Positions 1 to 9,367 of a stretch of 41,190 nt of DNA are shown piece after piece. A program made the translations under genes and the position numbers. Source of the stretch: Cyanobacteria bacterium REEB67. GTDB lineage: Bacteria > Cyanobacteriota > Vampirovibrionia > Obscuribacterales > Obscuribacteraceae. The DNA is taken from the NCBI GenBank assembly GCA_018971775.1, contig JAGXAB010000057.1:1-41190 (forward strand), read 5' to 3'. The notes below the pieces were generated by a model that was not told the origin of the DNA, did no database searches, and saw only the letters and a program-made list of their open reading frames with translations. Position 1 is the stretch's first letter. Each line of letters opens with the position of its first letter.

Positions 1-1875
1 CCAGAGTAAGAATAGAGTTTTACCCCTGGGGCACTGATTTATAGGCAGGGCGCGGATGGCGGTAGCTGCCTCGAATTTATTTTCAGCGCTCATGCTCTTT
101 TGCGGAGCGATTGTGATTTCGACGCAGTCGGCGCGCTGCGGATCCGGCGCGCCGCGTAGATCCAGTTGATAGGGTTGTTTGCTTTTATCTTGGGCCTGTG
201 CCGGTGCAGGTGGAACGGCAAAGACCTGCACCAGTGCATCGATTGGTAAGAAGTGCGAGCTGAGCGCTTCTGGAGGGATGATATGAAATGGTGCTTTTTG
301 ATTAGCGCTCGATATGACGAAATCGACATCGCCGCGCTCAAGCAGACGGCGCAGGCGCTCTTTATTCATGGCATCGGGCGTCATGCGCAAATAGGTCGGC
401 TGCACCAGTCGTTTACTGAGATCAATGGAGTTTACCGGTGGTCTGAGCAGGCAGCGCAATTGTTCGAGGTCATAGACACTGGAAAGTTCGCGGCAGTCGA
501 GGGGCACGTTCAGGACACAGAGTTTTTGATCGTCCGGGGTGTTCCTGGCCCACTCGTTGGCGGCCTTTTGAAAAGCTCTCAAATTATCACTGCGGCTCAC
601 CCAGGCGCTGCCGTTCAAAATATTGGTCAGCGCCAGGAGAATTAGATAGGCGGGAATGAGAAAGTTGCGCAGGCCTTTTGGCTTGATTGCTGCTAAGACA
701 AGGGCCATGGTCATGGAACCAAAGGCCTGGGCCATATAAGCGCAGCGGCCGCCGAAAAGATTCTCGTTCAAGACAAAAGATTGTGTTGTTGGAATGAGCA
801 CGATCAATGCTGCCAGTAGAAGAAAAAGCGATAGTTTGACCGTCGGATTTGTAAGCCTGATGCTGCCTAAGCCCTGCAGGCAGCCGATGGCGATCAGCAG
901 GTAGAGGGCACTAAAAAACCAGGGCCAGAAGGGCATCGAGGCAAAAATACATTGATCGAGCGGATAGAATAGTTTTTGCCACATCAGGGGAGCGGCCAGG
1001 CGTTCGGCGATTGTCTCGTTGAGGACGACGCCGATGCTGCCGTGATAGCCGCCGATGCCGCCGAGCAGAACGAGGCGGAGCATAGTGTAGACGGCGAGCA
1101 TGATGATGCAGGGCAGGATAAAAGTAAATTTTTTCCAGCTTAGCTTTTTTCCTGCCTCGACCGTGTCTCTGGCAAAAATCGTGCCATGCAAGAGCATCAC
1201 GAAGGGCAAAAATAGAGCCTGCTCTTTGGCCAGGATTGCCCCCAGGCAGGTCACCACACTCAGTGTGGAGAACAGATATCGTTTTTGTTTGAGGGTCGTT
1301 GCGGCGGCGCGACTGCACAGATAGAAATAGAAACTGGTCAGGCTCAGCATCGTGCACAGGCAGTCGCAGCGGCAGACGAGCCAGTAGACTGTTTCTCCCT
1401 GCAAGGGATTGAGACCGAACAAGAGTCCTGCGATCAGGCCGGTCACAGTTGCTTTTTGCTCTATTTCTCGGGACGTAGCTTGGCCAATCCCCTGGCTCCT
1501 GGTGCAGGCGGAAATCAGCATTTGTCTGCAAATCAACAAGCACATCATGCTGCTCGTCAGATGGCAGAGCATGTTGGTCAGATGCGAGCCGACTGCAAGG
1601 AGGGTGTCGCCGGCCGTCAGGTTATTCAAGCCGTGATAGAGCAGGTAGTCGCTGACAAAAGAAAAATCGACAACTGGCCGATAAAACAGTCCCATATTCG
1701 AACATTGCACCCAGGGCATAGTCAGCCGTTCTAGCAATAAATGGCCGTGCCTGCTCAGCTCCTGCGCGGCCAGATAGGTTTGCACCAGATCCTCGCTGAA
1801 GAAAAAACAGCGCAGGCATGGACTGACCGTCAGTCCGACCACTATTAATAGCAAGGCGATGGCGGCGACAAGCAT
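1..1875 (-). CDS. GT-C membrane glycosyltransferase, TMTC-like (3' end beyond window)
   Basis: An uninterrupted frame of 625 codons runs from an ATG at 1875 to the window edge without a stop, so the C-terminus is missing. The product is a multi-pass membrane protein. Residues 1-18 form a hydrophobic segment, followed by an acidic pair (Glu28-Asp29) in the first loop, where GT-C enzymes carry their catalytic acid. Further hallmarks are YRPVVDF near 65, HLTNMLCHL near 98, and LNPLQGETVYW near 155. These resemble the YRPL and HPxxxEaVxW motifs of TMTC / DUF1736 protein O-mannosyltransferases. More membrane segments lie at about 200-420, then a soluble region from about 430. The ATG lies one base after the copA stop, suggesting co-transcription. 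Likely role: transfer of a sugar from a polyprenyl carrier outside the membrane. The family call is by motif only and the substrate is unknown. Confidence 0.72.
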   Translation of the reverse strand, partial: MLVAAIALLLIVVGLTVSPCLRCFFFSEDLVQTYLAAQELSRHGHLLLERLTMPWVQCSNMGLFYRPVVDFSFVSDYLLYHGLNNLTAGDTLLAVGSHLTNMLCHLTSSMMCLLICRQMLISACTRSQGIGQATSREIEQKATVTGLIAGLLFGLNPLQGETVYWLVCRCDCLCTMLSLTSFYFYLCSRAAATTLKQKRYLFSTLSVVTCLGAILAKEQALFLPFVMLLHGTIFARDTVEAGKKLSWKKFTFILPCIIMLAVYTMLRLVLLGGIGGYHGSIGVVLNETIAERLAAPLMWQKLFYPLDQCIFASMPFWPWFFSALYLLIAIGCLQGLGSIRLTNPTVKLSLFLLLAALIVLIPTTQSFVLNENLFGGRCAYMAQAFGSMTMALVLAAIKPKGLRNFLIPAYLILLALTNILNGSAWVSRSDNLRAFQKAANEWARNTPDDQKLCVLNVPLDCRELSSVYDLEQLRCLLRPPVNSIDLSKRLVQPTYLRMTPDAMNKERLRRLLERGDVDFVISSANQKAPFHIIPPEALSSHFLPIDALVQVFAVPPAPAQAQDKSKQPYQLDLRGAPDPQRADCVEITIAPQKSMSAENKFEAATAIRALPINQCPRGKTLFLLW

Positions 1876-1876
1876 G

Positions 1877-4417
1877 CTAGAGCGGTGCCTTTTTGAGCCT
1901 CAGAGCGTTGGCAATCACCGAGACCGAGCTGAGCGACATGGCCAGACTGGCCAGCATCGGATCGAGAAGGATGTGGGTAAATGGATAGATAAGCCCGGCG
2001 GCGATCGGCACGGCCAGTATATTGTAGCCAAAGGCCAGATTGAGGTTTTGCTTGATGTTTGCTTTCATCGCCTGGCTCAGGTGGATGGCGCGTAAGATGC
2101 CGTTCAGGTCTCCGTGGACGAGGATGATATCGGCCGATTCGATGGCAATACTGGTACCGCTTCCCATGGCGATGCCGACATCGGCCTTGGCCAGAGCCGG
2201 TGCGTCGTTGATGCCGTCGCCGGCCATGGCCACGACATTGCCGGCCGTTTCCTGCAACTTGCTTACAAAAGCGTGTTTGTCCACCGGTGTCACTTCCGCC
2301 GAAACATCGCTGATGCCGAGTTGTTCGGCCACGTGCCTGGCCGTTCCTTCGCGGTCGCCGGTGAGCATGTGTACTTTGATGCCGAGATTTTTGAGCTCAT
2401 CAACCGCCGCTCTGGCAGAGGGCCTTACATGATCCGAAAAAGCAACCACGGCGGCCAGCTCGCCGTCGCATGCCACCATCACCGGTGTCGCTCCTTCCTT
2501 GCTCATCGCTTCCACTTGCTCTGACACTTTCGCCATTGCTTTTTCCAGGTCAACACGTTCTGTCGGCAAGCTTTCCAGCAAAAAAGCTGGTTTGCCGATC
2601 ACCATGTCATGCCCGTCGGCGGTGGCTCGCACCCCGCCGCCCGGTTGGTAGGAGAAATCTTTTGCCTGGCAATCGGCCAGGCCGCGCTTATCAGCGTGCT
2701 CGACGAAGGCCCGGGCCAGAGGATGCTCTGAGGCGGCCTCGACAGCGGCGCAGAGCATCAATGTCTGTCCTTCGGCAAAGCGTCCGATCGTTATCACTTT
2801 AGTCAGCGACGGCTTGCCTTCAGTCAGGGTGCCGGTCTTATCGACTACGAGCGTATTGATCGAAGAGAGCTTTTCCAGAGCTTCGGCGTCGCGCACCAGT
2901 ATGCCTGATTTTGCCCCCCGTCCCATGGCTACCATCACTGACATCGGTGTGGCCAGGCCGAGGGCGCATGGGCAGGCGATGATCAGAACGGCGATCGTGC
3001 ACATCAGCGCTTTCTCCAGGGCCGGTGCCGGTCCAAGCGCTGCCCAGGCGACGAAGGTCAAAGCCGCCACGATCACTACCGCCGGTACGAAGACTGCGGC
3101 TATCTTATCGACGCGCTTTTGTACCGGTGGCCGGCTGCGCTGGGCGCCGACGACGAGTTTTACGATGCGGGCCACGAGCGTGTCGCTTCCGATCGCCTGC
3201 ACCTGGACGACGAGCATACCATTGTGATTGAGCGTGCCACCGATGACGGTATCGCCATCGACCTTGTCGACGAGATTGGACTCGCCGGTGATCATACTTT
3301 CGTCGACGCTGCTTTTGCCTTCAAGGACGATGCCGTCCGTGGGAATGTTTTCGCCTGGTCTGACGCGGACCCGGTCGCCGACCAGGAGCTTGGCCAGCGG
3401 GATGTTGATTTCGCTTTCGTCGACTTTGACGAAATGAGCCATGCTCGGCGTCAGTCCGATCAGCTCGCGAATGGCCTGACCTGTTTGTTTGCGCGCCTTG
3501 AGCTCGAGCACTTGACCGAGCAGGGCCAGGGTCGTAATCACAGCGGCCGGTTCAAAATAGATATAGGGCAGCCCTTCGCCGACCGCACTGTGCATGCCGA
3601 ATCCGGCCGGGATGAAGCTCGGCATCAGGGCGGCGACGACGCTGTAGATGTAGGACACACCCACACCGCCGGCGATCAGCGTAAACATATTCCAGCTCTT
3701 GTTTTTGAGCGAATCGAGAGCGCGGTTGAAGAATGGCCGCGCCAGCCAGATTACCGGTGTGACGATAATCATCTGGGCTATATTGAGCAGGCCCTGATTG
3801 AGTTGGGGGATAAATTCGTCGGCGGGCATGCCGAGCATATCGGGTATGCTGGCCAGTACAGCGGCGCAGGTGAAGGGCACGGCCCACTTCAGGCGCTGCT
3901 CCATGTCAATAAGTTCGCTGTCGTCTTCGCCGGCGACAGTCGGGTCGAGCGGATCGAGGGCCATGCCGCAGAGCGGACAGGGCCCGGGCTTTTCTGTGAT
4001 CACATCGGCGTGCATCGGGCAAGAATACTGCACGGTCACTTCCGCTTGTTCCATTGCCGCAGCGCAGCCCTCTTCGCTATTCAAATCGAGGCTTTTTTCG
4101 GCGACGCCTTTTTCAGCGCTCATTTCAGATTCGTCTTCGACGACGGCATCCTGGATAATTGTGTCGTCTTCGTTGTAGCGGACAACAGGTACATATTTTG
4201 TCGGATTGCGGCTAAATTTCAGCACGCAATTGCTGTTGCAAAAGGAGTATGTGTTGCCCCGGTAGGTGATTTCGTCCGCGGCGCCGTTCTGGGGTACAAG
4301 CATTTTGCAGACGGGATCGACTGCAATTTCGACAGTGGCTTCAGGACCGGGGGCCGTCGCCGGACCGATCTGCACAAATACTGGGATTGTATCGCCGCTG
4401 TTTTCTGTGGGCTCCAC
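1877..4417 (-). CDS. copA: Copper-transporting P1B-type ATPase
   Basis: 846 residues. A membrane pump that exports Cu(I) using ATP. Order: YHS-like metal-binding segment at 34-76 (DPVCKM, then CNSNC), acidic linker, heavy-metal-binding domain at 131-155 (CPMH then CPLCGM), membrane region from about 176, actuator TGES at 377-380, metal-site CPC at 482-484, phosphorylation motif DKTGT at 526-530, SEHPLA at 563-568, TGDRE at 686-690 and GDGINDAP at 733-740. Tyr-Asn near 798-799 and MSLSS near 827-831 match the Cu(I) subgroup signatures. No GMxCxxC-type HMA domain is present; the YHS and HMBD regions replace it. The start is GTG at 4417 with GGAG about 8 bases upstream. The glycosyltransferase gene follows after one base. 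No copper regulator is visible next to it. Confidence 0.95.
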   Translation of the reverse strand: MEPTENSGDTIPVFVQIGPATAPGPEATVEIAVDPVCKMLVPQNGAADEITYRGNTYSFCNSNCVLKFSRNPTKYVPVVRYNEDDTIIQDAVVEDESEMSAEKGVAEKSLDLNSEEGCAAAMEQAEVTVQYSCPMHADVITEKPGPCPLCGMALDPLDPTVAGEDDSELIDMEQRLKWAVPFTCAAVLASIPDMLGMPADEFIPQLNQGLLNIAQMIIVTPVIWLARPFFNRALDSLKNKSWNMFTLIAGGVGVSYIYSVVAALMPSFIPAGFGMHSAVGEGLPYIYFEPAAVITTLALLGQVLELKARKQTGQAIRELIGLTPSMAHFVKVDESEINIPLAKLLVGDRVRVRPGENIPTDGIVLEGKSSVDESMITGESNLVDKVDGDTVIGGTLNHNGMLVVQVQAIGSDTLVARIVKLVVGAQRSRPPVQKRVDKIAAVFVPAVVIVAALTFVAWAALGPAPALEKALMCTIAVLIIACPCALGLATPMSVMVAMGRGAKSGILVRDAEALEKLSSINTLVVDKTGTLTEGKPSLTKVITIGRFAEGQTLMLCAAVEAASEHPLARAFVEHADKRGLADCQAKDFSYQPGGGVRATADGHDMVIGKPAFLLESLPTERVDLEKAMAKVSEQVEAMSKEGATPVMVACDGELAAVVAFSDHVRPSARAAVDELKNLGIKVHMLTGDREGTARHVAEQLGISDVSAEVTPVDKHAFVSKLQETAGNVVAMAGDGINDAPALAKADVGIAMGSGTSIAIESADIILVHGDLNGILRAIHLSQAMKANIKQNLNLAFGYNILAVPIAAGLIYPFTHILLDPMLASLAMSLSSVSVIANALRLKKAPL

Positions 4418-4572
4418 TAATTGCTCCGAACTGTTGCCAAGATGATTTCCAATGCCGGCCTACTCAGACAGTTGCTCACCATTTTTCCACAGTTTTAACC
4501 TTAGTCGAAGCTTTAAATGTCAGATAGCTGTTAAAGGTGTAATAACCATGACAATTTGGGAAATATGATTTT

Positions 4573-5994
4573 ATGGGCATATTTGACGGTCGAAAGCTGA
4601 GCGAATGGGCGAAGGCCGGTCAGGCGCGGGCTCATGCGGCTGCCCAGGCGGAGGATCCGGCTGCTCGCAAAGAACGTATTCGCCGCCGGCAGACTATTGT
4701 CGTCGTCGGTAGTCTCGTCTTTTCGACTCTTTACGTAGCGGGCTTCTGGCTGAACCAGATGTTTTGTTCGCCGCTGGAGCTGTACCACCGGACCTGGGCG
4801 ACGACCGCCAAATATTTCTACGATCGCCAGGTTTTTCAGGAGAAAAAGTGGCTGGCGCTTGAGCACAAATATGACGCGCGGATTAAAAATGAGGCCGACG
4901 CAGAAAAATACATTGCCGTGATTTTGAAAACACTCGATGATCCTTTCACCAGTTTTTTCAATGCCGCAGATACGGCTCGTCAGGGCGATGCTCACGATGG
5001 ATTTTACAGCGGTGTCGGTATGGTGATGAATTCTAAGACCCATCCAATCTCGGTTCGGCGGGTGATGCCAGGCAGTCCGGCTCTCAGCGCCGGAGTCAAG
5101 ACAGGCGATTTGATTCTTTCGGTGGACGGCATCGATTGCAGCCGTATCGAGGCGGTCAAAATCGGTGAGCATACCCGCGAGCATATGTATCATCCGGTGC
5201 GCTTTTTGATGGAGCGGGCAGGCCGAAAATTGGATCTGGTGATGATACCAAGCAAGATACCAGTGGCCTCGACAGTTTGTAAAATTTTGCCGAACAATAT
5301 CGGTTACGAGCGTATTGAAGGCTTCGTGCGCAATGATTTGCCGAAATTCGTCGACCGTGATTTCAAAAAGCTCAAGGACTGTCGCGCCTTGATTCTGGAC
5401 CTGCGCGGCAACGGTGGCGGCGGCGTCGATCTTTGTCTGGATATAGTTTCGACGATGCTCGATAGCGGTCCACTTGTTTCATTACGCAGTCGCACGGCGG
5501 ATGGAGATTATATGACGGATAGATACATCTTGACAAAAAAGGACATGACGGTGGAGGAAAGTCGGGATGGGCGGCCTAATACGAGCACTCATCGCAAAAG
5601 GTTGGAGAATGTCTGGGGGCAGAAACCCATGCTCGTACTCGTCGACGATTCCTCCGCTTCCGCCGCCGAGATGGTGGCGGCTGCCCTCAGCGACAATGGC
5701 CGAGCCGCCCTGGTCGGCGAGCGCACCTACGGCAAAGGCATCGCCCAGCTCTATTTTCGTATGCCTCAGGCGACGACTCTTTCGGTCACGGCCGGTCGTT
5801 ACTTCACTCCCTCCGGCAAGTGGCCTGGTGACGGCAAAGAGCTGAATGACGCCCAACGCCAGACGCCCGCAGGCAAATTGCGCGGTATCATGCCACGCTA
5901 TGAAGTGAAGGCCCTCAAGGATTTAGAATACGGTACGGCCAACGACAATCAGCTGCAGTATGCCATCAATCTGCTCGAGGGAGAGATGAAATGA
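4573..5994 (+). CDS. S41 family C-terminal processing peptidase with PDZ domain
   Basis: 473 residues. Charged N-terminus, then one membrane anchor at about 41-60, so the protease domain should lie outside the cytoplasm. A PDZ-like region covers about 142-225 (SPALSAGVKTGDLILSVDG). The S41 core includes LRGNGGGGVD near 277. The catalytic dyad is Ser363 (in SSASAAE) and Lys388 (in TYGKG), 25 residues apart as in CtpA/Prc proteases. These enzymes cut proteins near their C-termini for maturation or turnover. The ATG at 4573 is preceded by GGGA about 11 bases upstream. It diverges from copA and its stop overlaps the next gene by four bases (ATGA), so both are probably translated together. The ctpA name is not given because orthology cannot be decided by eye. 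Confidence 0.93.
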   Translation: MGIFDGRKLSEWAKAGQARAHAAAQAEDPAARKERIRRRQTIVVVGSLVFSTLYVAGFWLNQMFCSPLELYHRTWATTAKYFYDRQVFQEKKWLALEHKYDARIKNEADAEKYIAVILKTLDDPFTSFFNAADTARQGDAHDGFYSGVGMVMNSKTHPISVRRVMPGSPALSAGVKTGDLILSVDGIDCSRIEAVKIGEHTREHMYHPVRFLMERAGRKLDLVMIPSKIPVASTVCKILPNNIGYERIEGFVRNDLPKFVDRDFKKLKDCRALILDLRGNGGGGVDLCLDIVSTMLDSGPLVSLRSRTADGDYMTDRYILTKKDMTVEESRDGRPNTSTHRKRLENVWGQKPMLVLVDDSSASAAEMVAAALSDNGRAALVGERTYGKGIAQLYFRMPQATTLSVTAGRYFTPSGKWPGDGKELNDAQRQTPAGKLRGIMPRYEVKALKDLEYGTANDNQLQYAINLLEGEMK

Positions 5995-6875
5995 GTGCCG
6001 GGGAAGAAGATGAAAATGAAAATAATGCGGAGCATAACCATGTGTCCGAGCCGGAAAGCGCACCTGCCGAAGTAGAAGCTTTGCCGCCCAGTGTCGTTGA
6101 CTCGGTGTCAACTGATGCGGCGACAACGCCCGCACCGCCTGCCCCACCGCCACCGGTTGCCTTGCCGCTTGCTGCGGCTGCGAGCCCCGACTCTTCTCCA
6201 GACGCCAAGCTCTACATTGGTCTGGCCGTTGTTTTTTGCGCCATCATTGTCCTTGGAGCGCCGCTTTTGCTCGGCAATCAGCCTCTGCCCAGCAGTGTGA
6301 TCAGTACTCAAGAACATTCCGGCAAGCCGGTCGATCTGGACGCTGCTCCCGTTACTGATACTGCCGGTGGTGCACTCAAGCTCGGTCAGAGTGTCGTCGA
6401 TTTGCTCGAGGCGAGATTACATGCCGAGCCGCAAAATAAAGTCCTGGTGAAGGAGCTTGCCCTTGCCTACCGGAATCAGGCGGTGCGTCAGGAAGATGAT
6501 GTCGAGCTGGCGCTCGATTCGCTCTGGCGCTCGTATGCTCTCGATCCCGGTGCCGAAGGGACAGTTCTCGAGATCAACAAGATGCTGCTTAAATCCGGGC
6601 AAAATCCGACCGACTTTGCCGCCCGCGCTAAATCAGGCGATGCTCAGGCCAGGCAAGATTGCCTATATGGGGCCTTCAGCGAGTATTCGCTCGCCCTTGC
6701 TTGTGCAGCTGATGGCGCTGTCGAAGGCGCTTCGCACGAAAGTGAAAGCGCTCGTGTGGATGGTCCGACACGGGCGGCGCTTGTGACCAAAATCGAAGCT
6801 TTGAAAAGAAAAGCCGAGGCCAGCAACGACGACAATATCAACGGCGCCTTTTACCTGAAAGTCGGTAGCCGCTAG
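5991..6875 (+). CDS. Single-pass membrane protein with TPR-like region
   Basis: 294 residues, function not recognised. The N-terminal 70 residues are acidic and Pro/Ala-rich (low complexity). One membrane helix follows at about 74-95. The rest is helical, and residues about 130-215 look like degenerate TPR repeats (QNKVLVKELALAYRNQAV, LDSLWRSYALDPG). It starts at an ATG overlapping the stop of the S41 protease gene (ATGA), a strong sign of translational coupling. It may be a partner or scaffold for that protease, which is inference from position only. No signal peptide or catalytic motif is visible. Confidence 0.8.
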   Translation: MSAGEEDENENNAEHNHVSEPESAPAEVEALPPSVVDSVSTDAATTPAPPAPPPPVALPLAAAASPDSSPDAKLYIGLAVVFCAIIVLGAPLLLGNQPLPSSVISTQEHSGKPVDLDAAPVTDTAGGALKLGQSVVDLLEARLHAEPQNKVLVKELALAYRNQAVRQEDDVELALDSLWRSYALDPGAEGTVLEINKMLLKSGQNPTDFAARAKSGDAQARQDCLYGAFSEYSLALACAADGAVEGASHESESARVDGPTRAALVTKIEALKRKAEASNDDNINGAFYLKVGSR

Positions 6876-6885
6876 ATCTGAATAT

Positions 6886-6910
6886 TTCGTAATTACCCCA
6901 ATGACCGCCG
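6886..6910 (+). promoter_or_regulatory. 25-nt conserved upstream element, copy A
   Basis: This stretch matches positions 9368-9392 at 22 of 25 bases. Both copies precede trypsin-like protease genes and share the core CCCCAATGAC. It lies 25 bases before the ATG of the protease at 6936. It could be a promoter or operator, or a remnant of the duplication that made the paralogues. An ATG inside it (6901) opens a 12-codon frame whose TGA overlaps the protease start codon. Confidence 0.45.
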
Positions 6911-6935
6911 CCTCAGCCGGGCGTACTATGGCGCT

Positions 6936-8144
6936 ATGAGTAATGACGCTACAGGTGGACATGAGATACCGGTGTTGAAGCCGGCACCGCTTGGCGTGTA
7001 TGAAACCGCCGATGTGGATAAGCTCACCGCCGAAGTTTACGCTCACAATAAAAACTCGATCGTCAAAATCGGCGTTGACTGTGCCAACGGCAAGCACTTC
7101 AACGGCAGCGGTGTGCTTGTCAAAGACGGCGACAATGTCGTTATCGTCACCAACGCCCATCTGGCTTCCGGCACTCGCTCGATTACTTTCAGCAACGCTG
7201 CCGGTGAAACATTCAATGCTCAGATCGATAAACTCAGCGACGGGGACGATCTGGCCGTGCTCAAGCCGGATGGTGTCAAGATTGATCCCTCTCGCGCCGT
7301 CAATATCGGCGATCCCTCCAAGCTCTCGGCCGGCGAAATGCTCTATGCCATCGGCAATCCGGGCAATTATGGTCGGCCGGTCATTGCCTCAGGGCCTTTT
7401 CGGACAAACGGTGCTTATGGTGATGTCTCGGATGCCAGCACGGCCAGAGTAGTACGCGAGCTGGCCGGTCAAATTTATCCCGGGGACAAAATCAACGCCG
7501 CCGCTGCCGAACAGTTGCTTGCCTCGCCGCGTGTAGATGCCGCTGTTCTGACCGATCATGGTGATTCAGGCGGTGGTCTGTTTAACAAAAAAAACGAATT
7601 GATGGCTATTCTCGAAGCCAAAGATGACAATCGTCCCGGCGAATCTTTCGCCATATCTGCGGCACGCGTCCGGGCTTTGCTCGCTGACCCAGCGAAGTTT
7701 AATTTTCACTACAAACGTCAGACTCTGGCCGATGCCGAGCCGGTGTCTGCGGTGCTGAAATCGGCTGCCCTGATGAGCGTGACGGCCTCTCCCTTTTCAC
7801 CTTTGACGCGTCGAGTTGCCGCGCCCCTTGCCGGTCTGTACTACGGTGTGCAAGCTCTGGACGATGTACGCCTGCTTAGCCAGGGTAAGGAAAATCTCTA
7901 CCAGAGTCCGGGACACTACTGGACCAAGCTGGCTGAGGACGGCGGCGCCTTCATTGGTGGTGCGATGACTCTCGTACCCCGACTGCGTGTGGCCGGTGCA
8001 GCCATCGTCGGTGTTCGCCTGGCCTATGACGCCGCCTCTGATTTTTTAACCAGCAAACCTGTGTTTGATAAAGTCGAGCGCAATACGGCCGATCCGCAGG
8101 CTAAAAAAGTCGAACCGCTTTTCTGGTCCGTTTATCATCGTTGA
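6936..8144 (+). CDS. Trypsin-like serine protease (S1C/HtrA-like, no PDZ)
   Basis: 402 residues. A chymotrypsin-fold protease domain spans about 35-245 with the triad His75 (TNAHLASG), Asp105 (GDDLAVLK) and Ser211 (HGDSGGGLF). Unlike DegP/HtrA it has no visible signal peptide and no PDZ domain, so a cytoplasmic location or an unusual export route is possible. The C-terminal 150 residues are Ala/Gly-rich and partly hydrophobic (about 285-300 and 330-365) and may contact a membrane. ATG at 6936. The gene is paralogous to the protease at 9453, sharing an FNFxYK junction after the catalytic domain and an Ala/Gly-rich tail. Substrate unknown. Confidence 0.88.
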   Translation: MSNDATGGHEIPVLKPAPLGVYETADVDKLTAEVYAHNKNSIVKIGVDCANGKHFNGSGVLVKDGDNVVIVTNAHLASGTRSITFSNAAGETFNAQIDKLSDGDDLAVLKPDGVKIDPSRAVNIGDPSKLSAGEMLYAIGNPGNYGRPVIASGPFRTNGAYGDVSDASTARVVRELAGQIYPGDKINAAAAEQLLASPRVDAAVLTDHGDSGGGLFNKKNELMAILEAKDDNRPGESFAISAARVRALLADPAKFNFHYKRQTLADAEPVSAVLKSAALMSVTASPFSPLTRRVAAPLAGLYYGVQALDDVRLLSQGKENLYQSPGHYWTKLAEDGGAFIGGAMTLVPRLRVAGAAIVGVRLAYDAASDFLTSKPVFDKVERNTADPQAKKVEPLFWSVYHR

Positions 8145-8190
8145 GTTTAGTCTAGAATACTTCTTATGAAGGCTTGGAGAAGTTTCTTGG

Positions 8191-9336
8191 ATGTCCTTAC
8201 CACCGGATCAAGTCCCCGAAGAGCTTTCCGCTCACGAATATAAGCGTCTGGTCGCCTTGTACACCTTGATGGGAAGACATGCCGAAGCCGGTGTAGCTCT
8301 GACGCATCTGGCTGGTCTGGAAGAGGCGACGCGCAATTTAAACGGTTTGATTAGCAGCGACGATGCCCGGGGTGAAAAAGCTTCCGGTGAAGCTGACGTT
8401 CCTGGCAAGGAGACTGGTGGTGCGGCTGGAGCGGCCGGTGTGCTTGGCAAAAGCAATCAGGAATTTGTTTTTACGCTGGTGCGTCTGCTCAAACATCTGG
8501 CCAAGGATGAGGGGCGCTCGCTTGACCTGGCTGAGGGCAATGGCGGCAAAGACGGTAAAGACCCTGAGGTCGGTCAGGCGGGCGAGTCTGCCGAAAGCGG
8601 TGGTTTTTCCGGCTCGGAGGCCGATTCTTCGGCCAGTGAAGTCGATGATGAGCTCGATCCTTTATTGGCTATGCGCGAGCAATTGCTGCTGAGCGGCCTG
8701 TCCGAGGTTGAATGCGATGAGTATATCCAGAATCTGAAAAAAGCAATCAAAGAAATGACGCATTCCGAGCCGCCGCCGCGGGATGTACCTCAGGATCTGC
8801 AGCCGGCCGAATATTACGAGCTTGGTCTCAAATACAAAGAGGTCGGCTGGACCGAGCAGGCGCGCGATGCGCTGACGCTGGCCATGGAGATCGATGGCGA
8901 CGGCGAGTTTGGGAAAAAAGCGCAGCGCTTCCTGCGCTCGAAGATACCGCGCTATCCTGTGCCGCTCAAGGCGGAGCAGTTGAACATCGAAGGCTACAAC
9001 CAGATGTTTATGAAGGATGAAAATGAGGCCCGTAAGACTTTCGAGCTGCTCATCCGTGAGTACCCTGACTTCGAATGGCCTTATGGCAATCTTGGATCAC
9101 TTTTGATCAGGCAGGGCGATCTCGATCGAGCCGAATCTTTGCTGCAGCACGCCTTGAAGATCAATGCTTATTACATCAATGGCTGGCTGCATCTGACGCG
9201 TGTCTATGGCGTGCAGGAGCGTTTTAACGAAGCATATGACTGCCTCTCCCGGGTCAAGGCCATCGACCCGAACGATGCCAGCATGGGCGGCATTAAAGAA
9301 TTGCTCGATCAGTTGAAGGAGGATCGATTCAACTGA
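8191..9336 (+). CDS. TPR-repeat protein
   Basis: 381 residues, no signal peptide. The middle (about 50-160) is Gly/Glu/Ser-rich low complexity. The C-terminal part from about 205 contains TPR units: an AEYYELGLKYKEVGW region, then INAYYINGWLHLTRVYGVQERFN-type repeats to about 370. TPRs form protein-binding superhelices, so an adaptor role is likely. The ATG at 8191 is preceded by GGAG about 12 bases upstream. The gene sits between two paralogous trypsin-like protease genes on the same strand (46 and 116 bases apart), suggesting it may recruit substrates or partners for them. That link is inference. Confidence 0.85.
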   Translation: MSLPPDQVPEELSAHEYKRLVALYTLMGRHAEAGVALTHLAGLEEATRNLNGLISSDDARGEKASGEADVPGKETGGAAGAAGVLGKSNQEFVFTLVRLLKHLAKDEGRSLDLAEGNGGKDGKDPEVGQAGESAESGGFSGSEADSSASEVDDELDPLLAMREQLLLSGLSEVECDEYIQNLKKAIKEMTHSEPPPRDVPQDLQPAEYYELGLKYKEVGWTEQARDALTLAMEIDGDGEFGKKAQRFLRSKIPRYPVPLKAEQLNIEGYNQMFMKDENEARKTFELLIREYPDFEWPYGNLGSLLIRQGDLDRAESLLQHALKINAYYINGWLHLTRVYGVQERFNEAYDCLSRVKAIDPNDASMGGIKELLDQLKEDRFN

Positions 9337-9367
9337 TGCGTTTAATCTGTCACTTCGGGAAATCTTT

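Noticed and set aside
3119..4420. 433-codon open frame on the plus strand
   Set aside because: It lies wholly antisense to copA, whose motifs are complete. The translation is low-quality and lacks any domain, so it is a shadow of high-G+C codon bias.
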